NCBI GenBank assembly: GCA_020846875.1
Contig: JADLDB010000032.1
Coordinates: forward strand, 1 to 46,358
Length of the DNA stretch: 46,358 nucleotides
Direction of reading: 5' to 3'
Source of the DNA: Myxococcales bacterium
GTDB lineage: Bacteria > Myxococcota > Myxococcia > Myxococcales > Myxococcaceae
Shown: positions 16,540-26,302 of the stretch, piece after piece
How the letters are laid out: each line of letters starts with the position of its first letter
How positions within the stretch are numbered: position 1 is the stretch's first letter
Translations under genes and position numbers: made by a program
Notes under the pieces: model-generated
What the model saw: the letters and a program-made list of their open reading frames with translations, nothing else
Databases searched by the model: none
What the model was told of the DNA's origin: nothing

Positions 16540-17802
16540 TCAAGCCTTGAAGCGCTTGAGGATCAGCACCGCGTTGGTGCCGCCGAAGCCGAAGGAGTTG
16601 GACATCACCGCGTCTACCCGCACCTCGCGCGCCGTGTTCGGCACGTAGTCCAGGTCGCAGTCCGGATCCGGCGTCTCGTAGTTGATGGTCGGGGGAATGA
16701 TGCCCCGGTTCAACACCAGCGTGGAGACGATCGCCTCCGCCCCGCCCGCCGCGCCCAGCATGTGCCCGGTCATCGACTTGGTGGACGAGATCATCACCTT
16801 GCGCGCGTGCTCCCCGAAGACGGTCTTGATCGCCTTCGTCTCGTTCATGTCGTTGAACGGCGTGGAGGTGCCGTGCGCGTTGATGTAGCCGATGTCCTCC
16901 GGCTTCATCCCCGCCGACTGCAGCGCCAGCTTCATGCAGCGCACCGCGCCCTCGCCTTCCGGCGCCGGCTGCGTCTCGTGGTACGCGTCGGAGTTCGCCG
17001 CGTAGCCCACCACCTCCGCCAGGATCGCCGCGCCCCGCTTCTTCGCGTGCTCCAGCTCCTCCAGCACGACGATCCCCGCGCCCTCACCCATCACGAAGCC
17101 GTCGCGGTTCTTGTCGAACGGCCGGCTGGCCTTCGCCGGATCCGCGGTGTTGGTGGACAGGGCCCTCATCGCCTCGAAGCCGCCGATGCCCATGGGGGTG
17201 ACCACCGCCTCGCTGCCGCCCGCGAAGCAGGCGTCCGTCTCGCCGAAGCGAATGGACTTGTACGCCTCGCCGATCGCGTGCGCCGAGGTGCTGCACGCCG
17301 ACACCGGGCCCCAGTTCGGGCCCTTGCAGTCGTAGCGCATGGAGATCCGCCCCGGCGCCATGTTGGCGATCATCTTCAGGATGAAGAAGGGAGAGAGCCG
17401 ATCCCAGCCCTTGGTCATGCCGGTGGTGTGGCTCTCTTCGAAGGACATCAGCCCGCCGATGCCGGAGCCGACGATCACCCCGACGCGCGTGGGATCGTAC
17501 CCGTTGGCCTTGTCCTGGCCGACCGGCAGCTTCGACTCCTGCATCGCCATCTCCGCGGCGGCCAGGGCGTACTGGCAGAAGAGGTCCATGCGGCGGGCCT
17601 CCTTCTTGTCCATCCATGCCCCGGCGTCGAAGTCCGGCACCTGCCCGGCGATGTCCACCTTCAGCGGGCCCTTCTCGAAGCGGGTCTGCCGGACGATGCC
17701 GCTCTGGCCCTTGATGAGCCCCTGCCAGGACTTCTCCGTGCCCGTGCCCAGAGCGGTCACGAGCCCGGTCCCGGTGATGACGACGCGGCGCGGAGCGTTC
17801 AC
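16540..17802 (-). CDS. fabF: 3-oxoacyl-ACP synthase II
   Basis: A 420-residue condensing enzyme of fatty acid elongation. The Cys-His-His triad is visible: C170 in [16 protein letters not shown]310 in [11 protein letters not shown] and H347 in [11 protein letters not shown], with K342 just before. The start is GTG at 17802 with GGAG seven bases upstream. It is 77 bases downstream of acpP, its substrate carrier, and is the last fatty acid gene of the cluster. Confidence 0.97.
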   Translation of the reverse strand: MNAPRRVVITGTGLVTALGTGTEKSWQGLIKGQSGIVRQTRFEKGPLKVDIAGQVPDFDAGAWMDKKEARRMDLFCQYALAAAEMAMQESKLPVGQDKANGYDPTRVGVIVGSGIGGLMSFEESHTTGMTKGWDRLSPFFILKMIANMAPGRISMRYDCKGPNWGPVSACSTSAHAIGEAYKSIRFGETDACFAGGSEAVVTPMGIGGFEAMRALSTNTADPAKASRPFDKNRDGFVMGEGAGIVVLEELEHAKKRGAAILAEVVGYAANSDAYHETQPAPEGEGAVRCMKLALQSAGMKPEDIGYINAHGTSTPFNDMNETKAIKTVFGEHARKVMISSTKSMTGHMLGAAGGAEAIVSTLVLNRGIIPPTINYETPDPDCDLDYVPNTAREVRVDAVMSNSFGFGGTNAVLILKRFKA

Positions 17803-17879
17803 GTGGGTTCTCCAGAAAAAGCGCGTGGCGGGATCACTCCGGCGGCCAGGGCGACCCCGCGGGACAGCTTCACCAACCC

Positions 17880-18122
17880 CTACTTCTTGTGGGTGTTGAT
17901 GTAGTTGATCGCGTCCCCGACGGACTTGATGTTCTCGGCCTCCTCGTCGGGGATCTCGATCTCGAACTCCTCTTCCATCGCCATCACGAGCTCGACGATA
18001 TCGAGGCTGTCCGCGCCCAGATCCTCGATGAAGGACGACTCCAGCTTGATCTCGTCCTCTCCCACGCCGAGCTGATCGGCGATGATCGACTTGACCTTGG
18101 CTTCGATGTTGGTGGCCGTCAT
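17880..18122 (-). CDS. acpP: Acyl carrier protein
   Basis: An 80-residue acidic carrier protein. The phosphopantetheine attachment serine is S39 in [18 protein letters not shown]. The start is the ATG at 18122, which opens the family N-terminus ([17 protein letters not shown]); an AGGA lies about ten bases before it. It sits between fabG and fabF as in most bacteria and carries the growing acyl chain between the neighbouring Fab enzymes. Confidence 0.97.
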   Translation of the reverse strand: MTATNIEAKVKSIIADQLGVGEDEIKLESSFIEDLGADSLDIVELVMAMEEEFEIEIPDEEAENIKSVGDAINYINTHKK

Positions 18123-18205
18123 GAATGGCTTCCTTGTGCTTGGTACTGCCGTGTGGGTTGTGCGCCGCGCGGTTAGCACAGCGCTGTGATGTGACCAACG
18201 GGGAA

Positions 18206-18952
18206 CTACATGTACATGCCGCCGTTCACCTTGAGGACTTCGCCCGTGATGTACGAGGCGGCGTCCGACGCGAGGAAGGCCACGGCAGCGGCGACCTCCT
18301 CGGCATTCCCGATGCGCGACAATGGAATCGCCGCGGCCATCTTCTCCTTGAGTTCGGCGTTGAGGCCCGCCGTCATGTCGGTAGTGATGAAGCCGGGCGT
18401 CACGCAGTTGACGCGAATGTTCCGGCTGGCCAGTTCGCGCGCCACCGACTTGGTGAGGCCGATCAGCCCTGCCTTGGACGCGGCGTAGGCCGCCTGCCCG
18501 GCGTTGCCCATCTCGCCCACCACCGACGAGAGGTTCACGATCGCCCCGCCCTTCTGCTTCATCATCGGCCGGCTGACCGCCCGCATCAGCGCGAAGGCGC
18601 CCTTGAGGTTGGTGTCCAGCGTCTTGTCCCAGTCCTCGTCCTTGAAGCGCATCAACAGGCCGTCGATCGCCACGCCCGCGTTGTTGACCAGCACGTCGAG
18701 GCGGCCCTGCTCCTTCACCACCTCGTCCACCGCCTTGCTGCAGGCCCCCGAGTCGGCCACGTCGAAGCGCACCGCCTTCGCCTTGCCACCCGCGTCGACG
18801 ATCGCCTTCACCGTCTCGGCCGCCGCCGCCTCGTTGCCGGCGTAGGACAGCACCACCGACGCGCCGCGCCTGCCCAGCTCGACGGCGATCGCCCGGCCGA
18901 TGCCGCGCGAGCCGCCCGTCACCAGCGCCACCTTGCCGCTGAAGTCGCCCAT
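18206..18952 (-). CDS. fabG: 3-oxoacyl-ACP reductase
   Basis: A 248-residue short-chain dehydrogenase that reduces 3-oxoacyl-ACP with NADPH. The nucleotide motif TGGSRGIG is at 12-19, NNAG at 90-93, and the catalytic Ser/Tyr/Lys are S143, Y156 and K160 (YAASK). The C-terminus [14 protein letters not shown] is typical of FabG. It starts four bases after fabD. Confidence 0.97.
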   Translation of the reverse strand: MGDFSGKVALVTGGSRGIGRAIAVELGRRGASVVLSYAGNEAAAAETVKAIVDAGGKAKAVRFDVADSGACSKAVDEVVKEQGRLDVLVNNAGVAIDGLLMRFKDEDWDKTLDTNLKGAFALMRAVSRPMMKQKGGAIVNLSSVVGEMGNAGQAAYAASKAGLIGLTKSVARELASRNIRVNCVTPGFITTDMTAGLNAELKEKMAAAIPLSRIGNAEEVAAAVAFLASDAASYITGEVLKVNGGMYM

Positions 18953-18956
18953 GGTG

Positions 18957-19913
18957 TCAGCCCCCGATCGCCGCCAGCGCCTTGTCCAGGCTGGCGGGAT
19001 CCTCGACGTTGACGCACTCGATCCCCTTCGAGATCCGCTTGACGAGCCCGCACAGCACCTTGCCCGGGCCCAGCTCCACCACCTGCTTCACCCCGCCCTG
19101 CTCCATCGCCTGCACGCTCTCGACCCACCGCACCGAGCCCGTCACCTGCTGCAGGAGCAGCGCCTTGAGCCGGGAAGCGTCGGCGTTGGGCTTCGCCTCC
19201 ACGTTCGTCACCACCGGGCAGGACGGCGGCTTGAAGGCCACGCGGCTGAGCACCTCGTCGAGGCGCGGCACCACCGGCTGCATCAAGGCGCAGTGGAACG
19301 GAGCGGACACCGGCAGAGGCACCACCCGCCTGGCGCCTGCGGCCTTCAGGGCCTCCGACGCGCGCTCGACCGCCTTCGCGTGGCCGGCGATCACCGTCTG
19401 GGCCGGCTCGTTGAAGTTGGCGGGAGACACCACCTCACCCTCGGCCGCCTGGGCCGCCTGCGCGCACAGCTCCTTCACCTTCTCGGGGCCCAGGCCCAGC
19501 ACCGCGGCCATCGCGCCCACGCCGGCGGGCACCGCGTCCTGCATGAAGGTGCCACGCGCCCGCACACTGCGCACCGCGTCGGCCAGGCTCATCGCGCCCG
19601 CGGCCACCAGCGCCGAGTACTCCCCCAGCGAGTGCCCGGCCACGAAGGCCGGCGCCGTGGCGCAGCGCTTCGAGAACACCGCGTGCGCCGCCACCGACAC
19701 GGTGAGGATCGCCGGCTGCGTGTTGGCGGTCAGCTTGAGCGCGTCCTCGGGCCCCTCGAAGCACAGCCTCGAAAGCTTCTCGCCCAGCGCGTCGTCGGCG
19801 GCGTCGAAGACGGCCTTCGCCTCGGGGTAGGCCTCGCACAGGGCCTTCCCCATCCCGACCTCCTGGCTGCCCTGCCCTGGAAAGATGAACGCGATGCTCA
19901 TGGGCTTGCTCAC
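18957..19913 (-). CDS. fabD: Malonyl-CoA:ACP transacylase
   Basis: A 318-residue acyltransferase that loads malonyl groups on ACP. The motif FPGQGSQ lies at 11-17, the nucleophile S95 in [11 protein letters not shown], and a conserved [12 protein letters not shown] region carries the catalytic histidine. The start is taken as the GTG at 19913, four bases after the fabH stop; an ATG four codons inside is an alternative. The tight spacing on both sides indicates translation as part of the fab operon. Confidence 0.96.
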   Translation of the reverse strand: MSKPMSIAFIFPGQGSQEVGMGKALCEAYPEAKAVFDAADDALGEKLSRLCFEGPEDALKLTANTQPAILTVSVAAHAVFSKRCATAPAFVAGHSLGEYSALVAAGAMSLADAVRSVRARGTFMQDAVPAGVGAMAAVLGLGPEKVKELCAQAAQAAEGEVVSPANFNEPAQTVIAGHAKAVERASEALKAAGARRVVPLPVSAPFHCALMQPVVPRLDEVLSRVAFKPPSCPVVTNVEAKPNADASRLKALLLQQVTGSVRWVESVQAMEQGGVKQVVELGPGKVLCGLVKRISKGIECVNVEDPASLDKALAAIGG

Positions 19914-19917
19914 TTTG

Positions 19918-20919
19918 CTACCAGCGGACCAGCGCGCTTCCCCAGGACATGCCCGCGCCGATCGCCATCATGGCGATGGTGTCGCCCGGCTGCAGGCGCC
20001 CGGCCCGGTTGGCCTCGTCCAGGGTCATCGGCAGCGACGCCGACGAGGTGTTCCCGTACTTGTCGATGTTCAGCCACGCCTTCGCCTGCGGAATGCCCAG
20101 CCGGTCCAGCACCGCGTCGATGATCCGCAGGTTCGCCTGGTGGGCGATGACGTGCGTCACGCCGTCGGCGGTGACGTGGTTGTGCTCGAGCGCCTCCTTC
20201 ACCGCCTCCGACAGCGCCCGCACCGCGAACTTGTACACCTCACGGCCGTTCATCGACACCTTGTGCAGCTTGTCCTTGAGCGCCTGCTCGCTCATCGGGT
20301 TCAGCGAGCCGCCGCCCTTGATGCAGAGGATCTGCGTCTGCGCGCCGTCGGTGTGCAGGTGCGTGGACAACACGCCCCGGCCCTCGTCTTCCGACGGCCC
20401 CATCACCATCGCGCCGGCCGCGTCGCCGAACAGCACGCAGGTGTTGCGATCCTGCCAGTCGATGATCCGCGTGAGCAGCTCCACGCCTACCACCAGCGCC
20501 CGCTTCACCGCCCCCGTCTGGATGTACTGGGCGGCCACTGACATGCCGAACAGCGAGCCCGCGCAGGCCGCCGACACGTCGAAGGCGAACGCCTTCTTCG
20601 CCCCCAGCTTGTGGGCCAGGAAGGCCGCGCACGCGGGCATGGGCATGTCCGGAGAGATGGTGCCGACGATGACGACGTCGAGATCCTCGGGGCGCGTCTG
20701 CGCCAGCTCCAGCGCGCGGATCGACGCCTTCAAGGCCATGTCGCTGGTGACTTCCCCTTCGGCCGCCACGTGCCGCTGCCGAATGCCGGTGCGCTCGACG
20801 ATCCACTCGTCGCTCGTCTCCACGAGCTTCGCCAGATCATGGTTGGTCAGCACCTTCTCGGGGGCGTAGCTGCCGGTTCCGATGATGCGGGCGCGCGTCA
20901 CGGGGCGGGCCAATACCAA
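19918..20919 (-). CDS. fabH: 3-oxoacyl-ACP synthase III
   Basis: A 333-residue initiating condensing enzyme that joins acyl-CoA to malonyl-ACP. The triad is C119 in DVSAACAGS, H260 in HQANLRI and N290 in KYGNTSS. The most upstream start is a TTG with GGGGGAAGG just before it; GTG six codons in (20901) is possible but lacks a ribosome binding site. The gene directly follows rpmF after 158 bases; plsX, which usually lies between them, is absent. Myxobacterial FabH enzymes can prime branched chains, which the sequence alone does not settle. Confidence 0.96.
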   Translation of the reverse strand: MVLARPVTRARIIGTGSYAPEKVLTNHDLAKLVETSDEWIVERTGIRQRHVAAEGEVTSDMALKASIRALELAQTRPEDLDVVIVGTISPDMPMPACAAFLAHKLGAKKAFAFDVSAACAGSLFGMSVAAQYIQTGAVKRALVVGVELLTRIIDWQDRNTCVLFGDAAGAMVMGPSEDEGRGVLSTHLHTDGAQTQILCIKGGGSLNPMSEQALKDKLHKVSMNGREVYKFAVRALSEAVKEALEHNHVTADGVTHVIAHQANLRIIDAVLDRLGIPQAKAWLNIDKYGNTSSASLPMTLDEANRAGRLQPGDTIAMMAIGAGMSWGSALVRW

Positions 20920-21077
20920 GGCACCTTCCCCCTGTCACCGCGAACCGTTTTACGCAGGTGGGAAACCGGCCTGCGCGCGCACGGCGCATCGCGTCGTGGG
21001 TGTACCCCTTCCGTGACCGGCCCCAGGAGTGACCGATCCGACCTGCAGTTGTCGCGCGCGGTGCGGCGGAAGAGGAA

Positions 21078-21266
21078 TCAATCCGCGGAGCCCGCGGCGA
21101 CCTTCTTCGACTTGTAGAAGCCGCAGCTCGGGCACACGCGGTGCGGCATCACCGCCGCTCCACAGTTGGGGCAGTTGGACACCTGCACGGCGCTCTTCAG
21201 CTTGTTGTTGGCGGCCCGCCGGCGATCCCGGCGCATCTTCGAGGTCCGCTTCTTGGGAACACCCAT
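21078..21266 (-). CDS. rpmF: Ribosomal protein bL32
   Basis: A 62-residue large-subunit protein starting MGVPKKRTSKMRRDRRRA, with the zinc-type cysteines CPNC (32-35) and CPSC (45-48), so it is the zinc-binding form. It follows yceD by 26 bases, the usual yceD-rpmF pairing, and precedes the fab genes. Confidence 0.97.
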   Translation of the reverse strand: MGVPKKRTSKMRRDRRRAANNKLKSAVQVSNCPNCGAAVMPHRVCPSCGFYKSKKVAAGSAD

Positions 21267-21292
21267 CTGGAACTTCCCGTCCTTTCAAACCG

Positions 21293-21910
21293 CTAGTTCT
21301 TCAGCTTGATGTCCTTGAGCTTCGCGAGCCGGACATCGACTTCCTTCTTCTCGGCGTGACCGCAGTTCTGCTCGTTCAGATCCTGTCCACAGGTGGCGCA
21401 CAGCCCCCGGCAATCCTCCCGGCACAGCACGGTCACCGGCAGGGCCAGCAATACCTGCTCCCGTATCACCGGGTCCAGATCGATCGTCTTGCCGTCGAAG
21501 GGCTCGGCGTCGATTTCGTCCAGCTCGAAGGAGGCGGCCAGAAGCGCCTGGCCGTCGTCGTCCTTCTTCTGCCGGCGCCTGCCCTTCGAAGGCCCCTTCG
21601 CCGCCTCCAGCTCCTCGTCCTCGTCGTCCTCCCGGGTGTGCCCCTGCGGCACCATGCGCAGGGAGAACTCCACCGGGAGATCCAGCGTCACGTCCTTCAG
21701 GCAGCGGCGGCACGGGGCCTTCACCACCGCGCCGAAGCCCCCCTTGAGGTGCACCTGCCCGGACACCCGCTTGAAGGACGCCGACAGCGGCCGCGAAGAC
21801 ACCAGCGTGTAGCCGGGCGCATCGGTGAGCGCCTCGGTCAACACCTCGGCCTTGATCGGCTCCCTGAGCTCGAGGCCAGCGCCTTGTATTTCTTCAATCT
21901 TTACGAGCAT
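21293..21910 (-). CDS. yceD: YceD/DUF177 family protein
   Basis: A 205-residue protein of the DUF177 family. In plants and bacteria, members of the family act in 23S rRNA accumulation and large-subunit assembly. The conserved cysteine cluster is CREDCRGLCATCGQDLNEQNC near residues 166-186, and an earlier CRRC occurs near 67-70. A charged low-complexity insertion (EDDEDEELEAAKGPSKGRRRQKK) lies in the middle. The start is the ATG at 21910, where the family N-terminus begins. It is the first gene of the rpmF-fab cluster and has a promoter-like sequence just upstream. Confidence 0.9.
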   Translation of the reverse strand: MLVKIEEIQGAGLELREPIKAEVLTEALTDAPGYTLVSSRPLSASFKRVSGQVHLKGGFGAVVKAPCRRCLKDVTLDLPVEFSLRMVPQGHTREDDEDEELEAAKGPSKGRRRQKKDDDGQALLAASFELDEIDAEPFDGKTIDLDPVIREQVLLALPVTVLCREDCRGLCATCGQDLNEQNCGHAEKKEVDVRLAKLKDIKLKN

Positions 21911-21942
21911 TTGCAACCACTTCCACCCCGAAAGGGCGGCGG

Positions 21943-21972
21943 AACCTACATGATGGCGGCGCGGCGAGTCAA
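21943..21972 (-). promoter_or_regulatory. Sigma-70-type promoter for yceD-rpmF-fab
   Basis: Reading the minus strand, TTGACT (21967-21972) is followed by an 18-base spacer and TAGGTT (21943-21948), ending 33 bases before the yceD ATG. The -35 box matches five of six consensus bases, the -10 box three of six. Position and orientation fit a housekeeping promoter for the ribosomal protein/fatty acid operon. Confidence 0.55.
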
Positions 21973-22017
21973 ACGCGTCCCCCGCCTGCCGGGTGATTTT
22001 GCTAAGGGGCATCGGGG

Positions 22018-22923
22018 ATGCGCGTCGGGGTGATGCTCGCAGGCTTGGTCGCGACGGGGGCGCTGGCCGACGGAGCGCTGCCTTCCGACGTGCCGCTCGC
22101 CTCGACGGTGCTCTCGCAGGTGGTACCGAAGAACGAGGCCATCGCGACGGCCAGCCAGCAGGTGGACGACGGCGACTTCGAGGACGCGGTGAAGACGCTG
22201 GAGAAGGGCCTCGAGCAGCCGGATCTCACCGACGATCAACTGGTCGAGCTGTACCGGCTGCTGGGCCTCTCGCACTTGTACCTGGGCAACGAGGACAAGG
22301 CGCGCGACGCCTTCGAGAAGCTGCTCCAGGCGCGGCCGGACTACGAGCTGCCGAAGACGGCCCCGCCGAAGATCCGTACGCTGTACGCACGGATCAAAGA
22401 AGACATCCGCAAGCGGCGGGTGCGCCCGGTGACGCTGACGGTGCAGCCCGCACCGGACGTGGACGGCGGCGAGGCGGTGGGCGTGCCCGCGCGGATCGAG
22501 GACATGGCCCTGGGCGCCAAGGCCAAGCTGTTCTACCGGCGCGCGGGGGCGCAGGCCTTCAGCTCGGTGGACTTCGTGCGCGAGAAGGGCTCGAAGGTGG
22601 ACTACCTGGCCACCATCCCCGCGTTCGAGGTGCCCGCGGAGGAGGCCGCCTGGGACATGGAGTACTACGTGGAGGTCGCCGACGCCGCGCAGCGCCGCCT
22701 GGCCGGCAAAGGGGACGCCTTCAATCCGCTGGTCTTCCAGGTGGCCGCGAAGGCGGGCGCTTCGCCTCCCGTGACGGAGTCGCGGCCCTGGTACAAGAAC
22801 CCGTGGATCTGGGTGGGGATCGGCGCGGGCGCCGCCGCGATCACCACCGGCGTGGTGCTGATCGCCACCAGCCAGCAGTCGGCCACGCTGCCGATCCAGA
22901 TCCAGATCGAGGGCATGCCGTGA
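22018..22923 (+). CDS. Exported TPR protein with C-terminal membrane anchor
   Basis: A 301-residue protein with a signal peptide ending near ALA at residue 17, a TPR-like helical region (about 40-110, including LLGLSHLYLGNEDKARDAFEKLLQARPDY), a beta-rich domain (about 137-255) and a single C-terminal membrane helix (about 274-297). It resembles the myxobacterial TPR/PEGA-type surface proteins, but I do not recognise a named family. It starts 107 bases from divergent yceD, and its stop overlaps the start of the following lipoprotein gene by four bases. Confidence 0.82.
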   Translation: MRVGVMLAGLVATGALADGALPSDVPLASTVLSQVVPKNEAIATASQQVDDGDFEDAVKTLEKGLEQPDLTDDQLVELYRLLGLSHLYLGNEDKARDAFEKLLQARPDYELPKTAPPKIRTLYARIKEDIRKRRVRPVTLTVQPAPDVDGGEAVGVPARIEDMALGAKAKLFYRRAGAQAFSSVDFVREKGSKVDYLATIPAFEVPAEEAAWDMEYYVEVADAAQRRLAGKGDAFNPLVFQVAAKAGASPPVTESRPWYKNPWIWVGIGAGAAAITTGVVLIATSQQSATLPIQIQIEGMP

Positions 22924-23417
22924 AGCGCGCGCTCCTGATGCTCGGCGCGGTGCTCTCGGGCTGTGGGCCTGCCGCGGCACCGGGAGACGGGTTCGACATT
23001 CAGCTCGCCGTCTCGCGCGGGCTGCTCGATCAGATCAGCGCCTTCCAGGTGGTGCTGGTGAAGCAGGGCGCCTCGCTCGATTGCGTGACGGTGCAGCGCG
23101 CGTGCCTCAAGGACCAGGTGGGCGCGGATCGCTTCGTCCCGGTGAAGGACTCGGCCGGCGTGACGCACCAGGCACTGCGGTTCCCGATCTCGCTCCAGAC
23201 CGGCACGCCGAACACCCAGGACGTGTCGCTCAGAGATCTCCCCCTGGGCCGCGACTTCGCGCTGGTGGTCGAGGCCCTGTCGAAGGACGCGCCACCCCGC
23301 CTCGCGGGCAGCTCGTGCAACTACGTCAAGGAGCTCACCGCCGGCACCAACGCCACCGTCTTCGCCCGGGTGGAGATGCTGACGACGCCGGCGTCGTGCG
23401 ATCCCTCGCTCCCGTAG
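22920..23417 (+). CDS. Lipoprotein coupled to the TPR protein
   Basis: A 165-residue lipoprotein with the lipobox LSGC (C15) and a beta-rich domain of unknown family (FDIQLAVSRGLLDQISAFQVVLVKQG...). Four further cysteines probably form disulfides. The start is a GTG overlapping the upstream stop (GTGA), with GAGG seven bases before it, so the two proteins are made together and probably act together in the envelope. It converges with the next gene after 13 bases. Confidence 0.82.
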   Translation: MKRALLMLGAVLSGCGPAAAPGDGFDIQLAVSRGLLDQISAFQVVLVKQGASLDCVTVQRACLKDQVGADRFVPVKDSAGVTHQALRFPISLQTGTPNTQDVSLRDLPLGRDFALVVEALSKDAPPRLAGSSCNYVKELTAGTNATVFARVEMLTTPASCDPSLP

Positions 23418-23430
23418 AAGACCAGTCCGA

Positions 23431-23820
23431 TCAGATCTCGCTCGCGTTGGCGCCCGGCTTCGCTTCCGGCTTCTCCGGGGCATGCCACACGCTGAACTGG
23501 ATCACACTCGCCCCGGTGGTGGCCATGGCCGCGTTGAGCGAAACCGAGGTGCCGCCCATCTCGCACGCCGCTTGGGCGACCGCCCCGGGGATCCGGTTGG
23601 AGGCCTCGGCGATCTCCTCGGGCGTGCCGGAAAAGGACACCAGGCCGAGCTGCGCGTAGCCCCCGGTCGCGATCTCCACGTGCTGGGCATTCAAGAACTC
23701 CAGCGAGCAGTTCCCTTCCCGTGCCGGGTACAACGGCCCCATCCGCATCACGGTGACGGCCGGTGCGCTCGCGCACCCGAGGGCCATGAGGACCAGCACC
23801 ACCGCGGCAGACAGTCGCAT
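23431..23820 (-). CDS. Small lipoprotein
   Basis: A 129-residue lipoprotein (lipobox ALGC, C16). The mature part reads CSLEFLNAQHVEIATGGYAQLGLVSFSGTPEEI and then a helical section with AACEMGGTSVSLNAAM. The pattern of an N-terminal strand pair, a GTPEE loop and AxxxGG resembles small stress-type envelope lipoproteins, but no family is assigned. Two cysteines (C38, C86) are available for a disulfide. The ribosome binding site is weak; the start is set by the signal peptide. Confidence 0.78.
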   Translation of the reverse strand: MRLSAAVVLVLMALGCASAPAVTVMRMGPLYPAREGNCSLEFLNAQHVEIATGGYAQLGLVSFSGTPEEIAEASNRIPGAVAQAACEMGGTSVSLNAAMATTGASVIQFSVWHAPEKPEAKPGANASEI

Positions 23821-23890
23821 GGGCGGGCTCGCTAGCAGCCCATCGCCCCGAAGTCGAGGAGCGCGCCGCAGAGTGCGTGCGTGCCTTCGA

Positions 23891-24229
23891 CTAACGCTTC
23901 GGCGACGGCTTGAGGTGCGACAGCCTCATCACCAGCCGCTCGATGCGCAGGCGATCGGCCTCGGGCAGCTCGAGGAACTGCACCCCCATGCCCAGCTCCT
24001 TCGCCGAGACGATCTCCCCGTCGCAGGCGATCTCCTGCGCGTCTCCCGGCAGCGTGAACTTGAGGGCCACGTGGGTGCCCAGCGGCAGCGGGATCGTCTG
24101 CGCGAAGAAGGCGCCGCCCACCGACAGGTTGGACGCCCGCTGGTAGTAGAGCTCACCTTCCCGCTCGGCCTCGATCCAGAGATCGACCGGGACGCGCAGC
24201 TCTTTGCGTTTCTCTTTCCCCTCGGCCAT
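23891..24229 (-). CDS. PilZ domain protein
   Basis: A 112-residue single-domain PilZ protein. The cyclic-di-GMP signature is visible as RKELR (R8, R12) followed by NLSVGGAFF (N34, S36, G38, G39), the usual RxxxR and [DN]xSxxG arrangement. Later strands contain GVQFLEL. It probably binds c-di-GMP as a stand-alone adaptor. The ATG at 24229 fits the domain boundary but lacks a clear ribosome binding site. It is divergent from the response regulator gene across 55 bases. Confidence 0.85.
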   Translation of the reverse strand: MAEGKEKRKELRVPVDLWIEAEREGELYYQRASNLSVGGAFFAQTIPLPLGTHVALKFTLPGDAQEIACDGEIVSAKELGMGVQFLELPEADRLRIERLVMRLSHLKPSPKR

Positions 24230-24284
24230 GAGCGAACGCGTTGGCTTATGCCATGAGTCCAGTTGCGTTAGGAAGCGTTCCTCA

Positions 24285-24961
<677 letters not shown>

Positions 24962-24962
<1 letters not shown>

Positions 24963-26290
24963 TGGAACGGCGCGCCCCACTCTCCTGGGCCCTCCCCCCG
25001 GCGCTCGCCGCCGCGGCGCTGACGTACGCCCTCTCCTCTTCCGGGTCCGCCGCCTGGCTGGCCGCGGTCACCGCCGGCCTGGGCGCGGGGCTCACCTCCC
25101 TCGCGCTCTGCCGGCTCTCTCGCCGCCGGGCCGACGCCCCCGCCCCCGCCGACGCCCTCGCCCAGCAGGTCCAGCGCACCGCAGCCGACGCGAAGGAGCT
25201 CTCGCGCCAGCTCGCCGTGCTGCGCGCGGTGATCGACGGCATGCGCGAAGGCGTGTGGATCACCAGCGAGGACGGCACCGTCGTCGAGCACAACAACGCC
25301 CTCAAGGAGCTGCTCTACACCAGCCAGCAGCTCCTCGGTCAGCGCCCGCTGGAGCTGCTACGCAGCGCCGAGCTCCAGGTGGCCGTGGAGAAGGCGTGCC
25401 GCGAAGGCCAGGCGTCGAACCTCGAGCTCACCGTGGAAGGCGTGAGGCCCGCGGTGCTGTCGGTGCGCGTCTCGCCGCTGGGGCGCGAGCTCGGCGGCTC
25501 CGCGGCCGTCTTCTTCGACGTCACCGAGCTGCGCCGGCTGGAGAAGGTCCGCAAGGACTTCGTCGCCAACGTGTCCCACGAGCTGCGCACGCCGATCACC
25601 GCGATCCGCGGGTACTCCGAGACGCTCCAGGCCGGCGCGCTGAACGATCCGGAGAACGCGCCGAAGATGGTCGACATCATCCACCGGCAGTCGGAGCGCC
25701 TGTCCGAATTGGTGGAGGATCTGCTCGAGCTGTCCCGCCTCGAGTCGCGGCAGCTCCAGCTCACGGAGAAGCCGGTGGACCTCGCCGAGGCCGCCCAGCG
25801 CGCCCTGGAGGCGGTGCGCCCCAAGGCCCGCGACCGCGGCACCGCCCTGGAGCTGCAGATCGCGCCCGGCACCTGCGTCCTCGGAGATCAACGCGCGGTC
25901 GAGCAGATCCTCTTGAACCTCGTCGACAACGCCGTGAAGTACACGCCCGCCAACGGGCATGTGTGGGTCAGCGCCGCGGAGGTCGACGGCGCGATCGAGC
26001 TGCGCGTGCGCGACGATGGCCCCGGCATCGAGCCCCGGCACCTGTCGCGCCTCTTCGAGCGCTTCTACCGGGTGGACAAGGGCCGCAGTCGCGACATGGG
26101 CGGCACGGGGCTGGGCCTGTCGATCGTCAAGCACCTGGCCACCGCCATGAATGGCGACGTGCGGGTGGAGAGCGGCGCGCGGGGAGGTTCCACCTTCTTC
26201 GTCCAGTTGCTCCCGGCGCGAAGCAGCGGCGCAGGAGCCCCGGCCCAGGGCGCCCTCCCACCGGCTGGGAATCCGTCCGCGTCAGGGTAG
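24962..26290 (+). CDS. PhoR-like sensor histidine kinase
   Basis: A 442-residue kinase. One or two membrane helices lie at about 10-50, then a short linker, a PAS domain (about 85-190, GMREGVWITSEDGTVVEHN), a HisKA domain with the phospho-acceptor H206 in NVSHELRTP, and a HATPase domain with an N box (LNLVDNAVKYTP), DDGPGIE and GGTGLGLSIVKH. The layout resembles PhoR: hardly any periplasmic loop, so it likely senses through the membrane or the PAS domain. It is coupled to the preceding regulator. The tail after about 415 is Ala/Pro/Gly-rich and unstructured. Confidence 0.94.
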
Positions 26291-26302
26291 GATTCCGGGC
26301 GG

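Noticed and set aside
22018-23417. Polysaccharide or secretion operon around the TPR protein and lipoprotein
   Set aside because: Only two coupled genes of unknown family are present, with no transporter or glycosyltransferase to support it.
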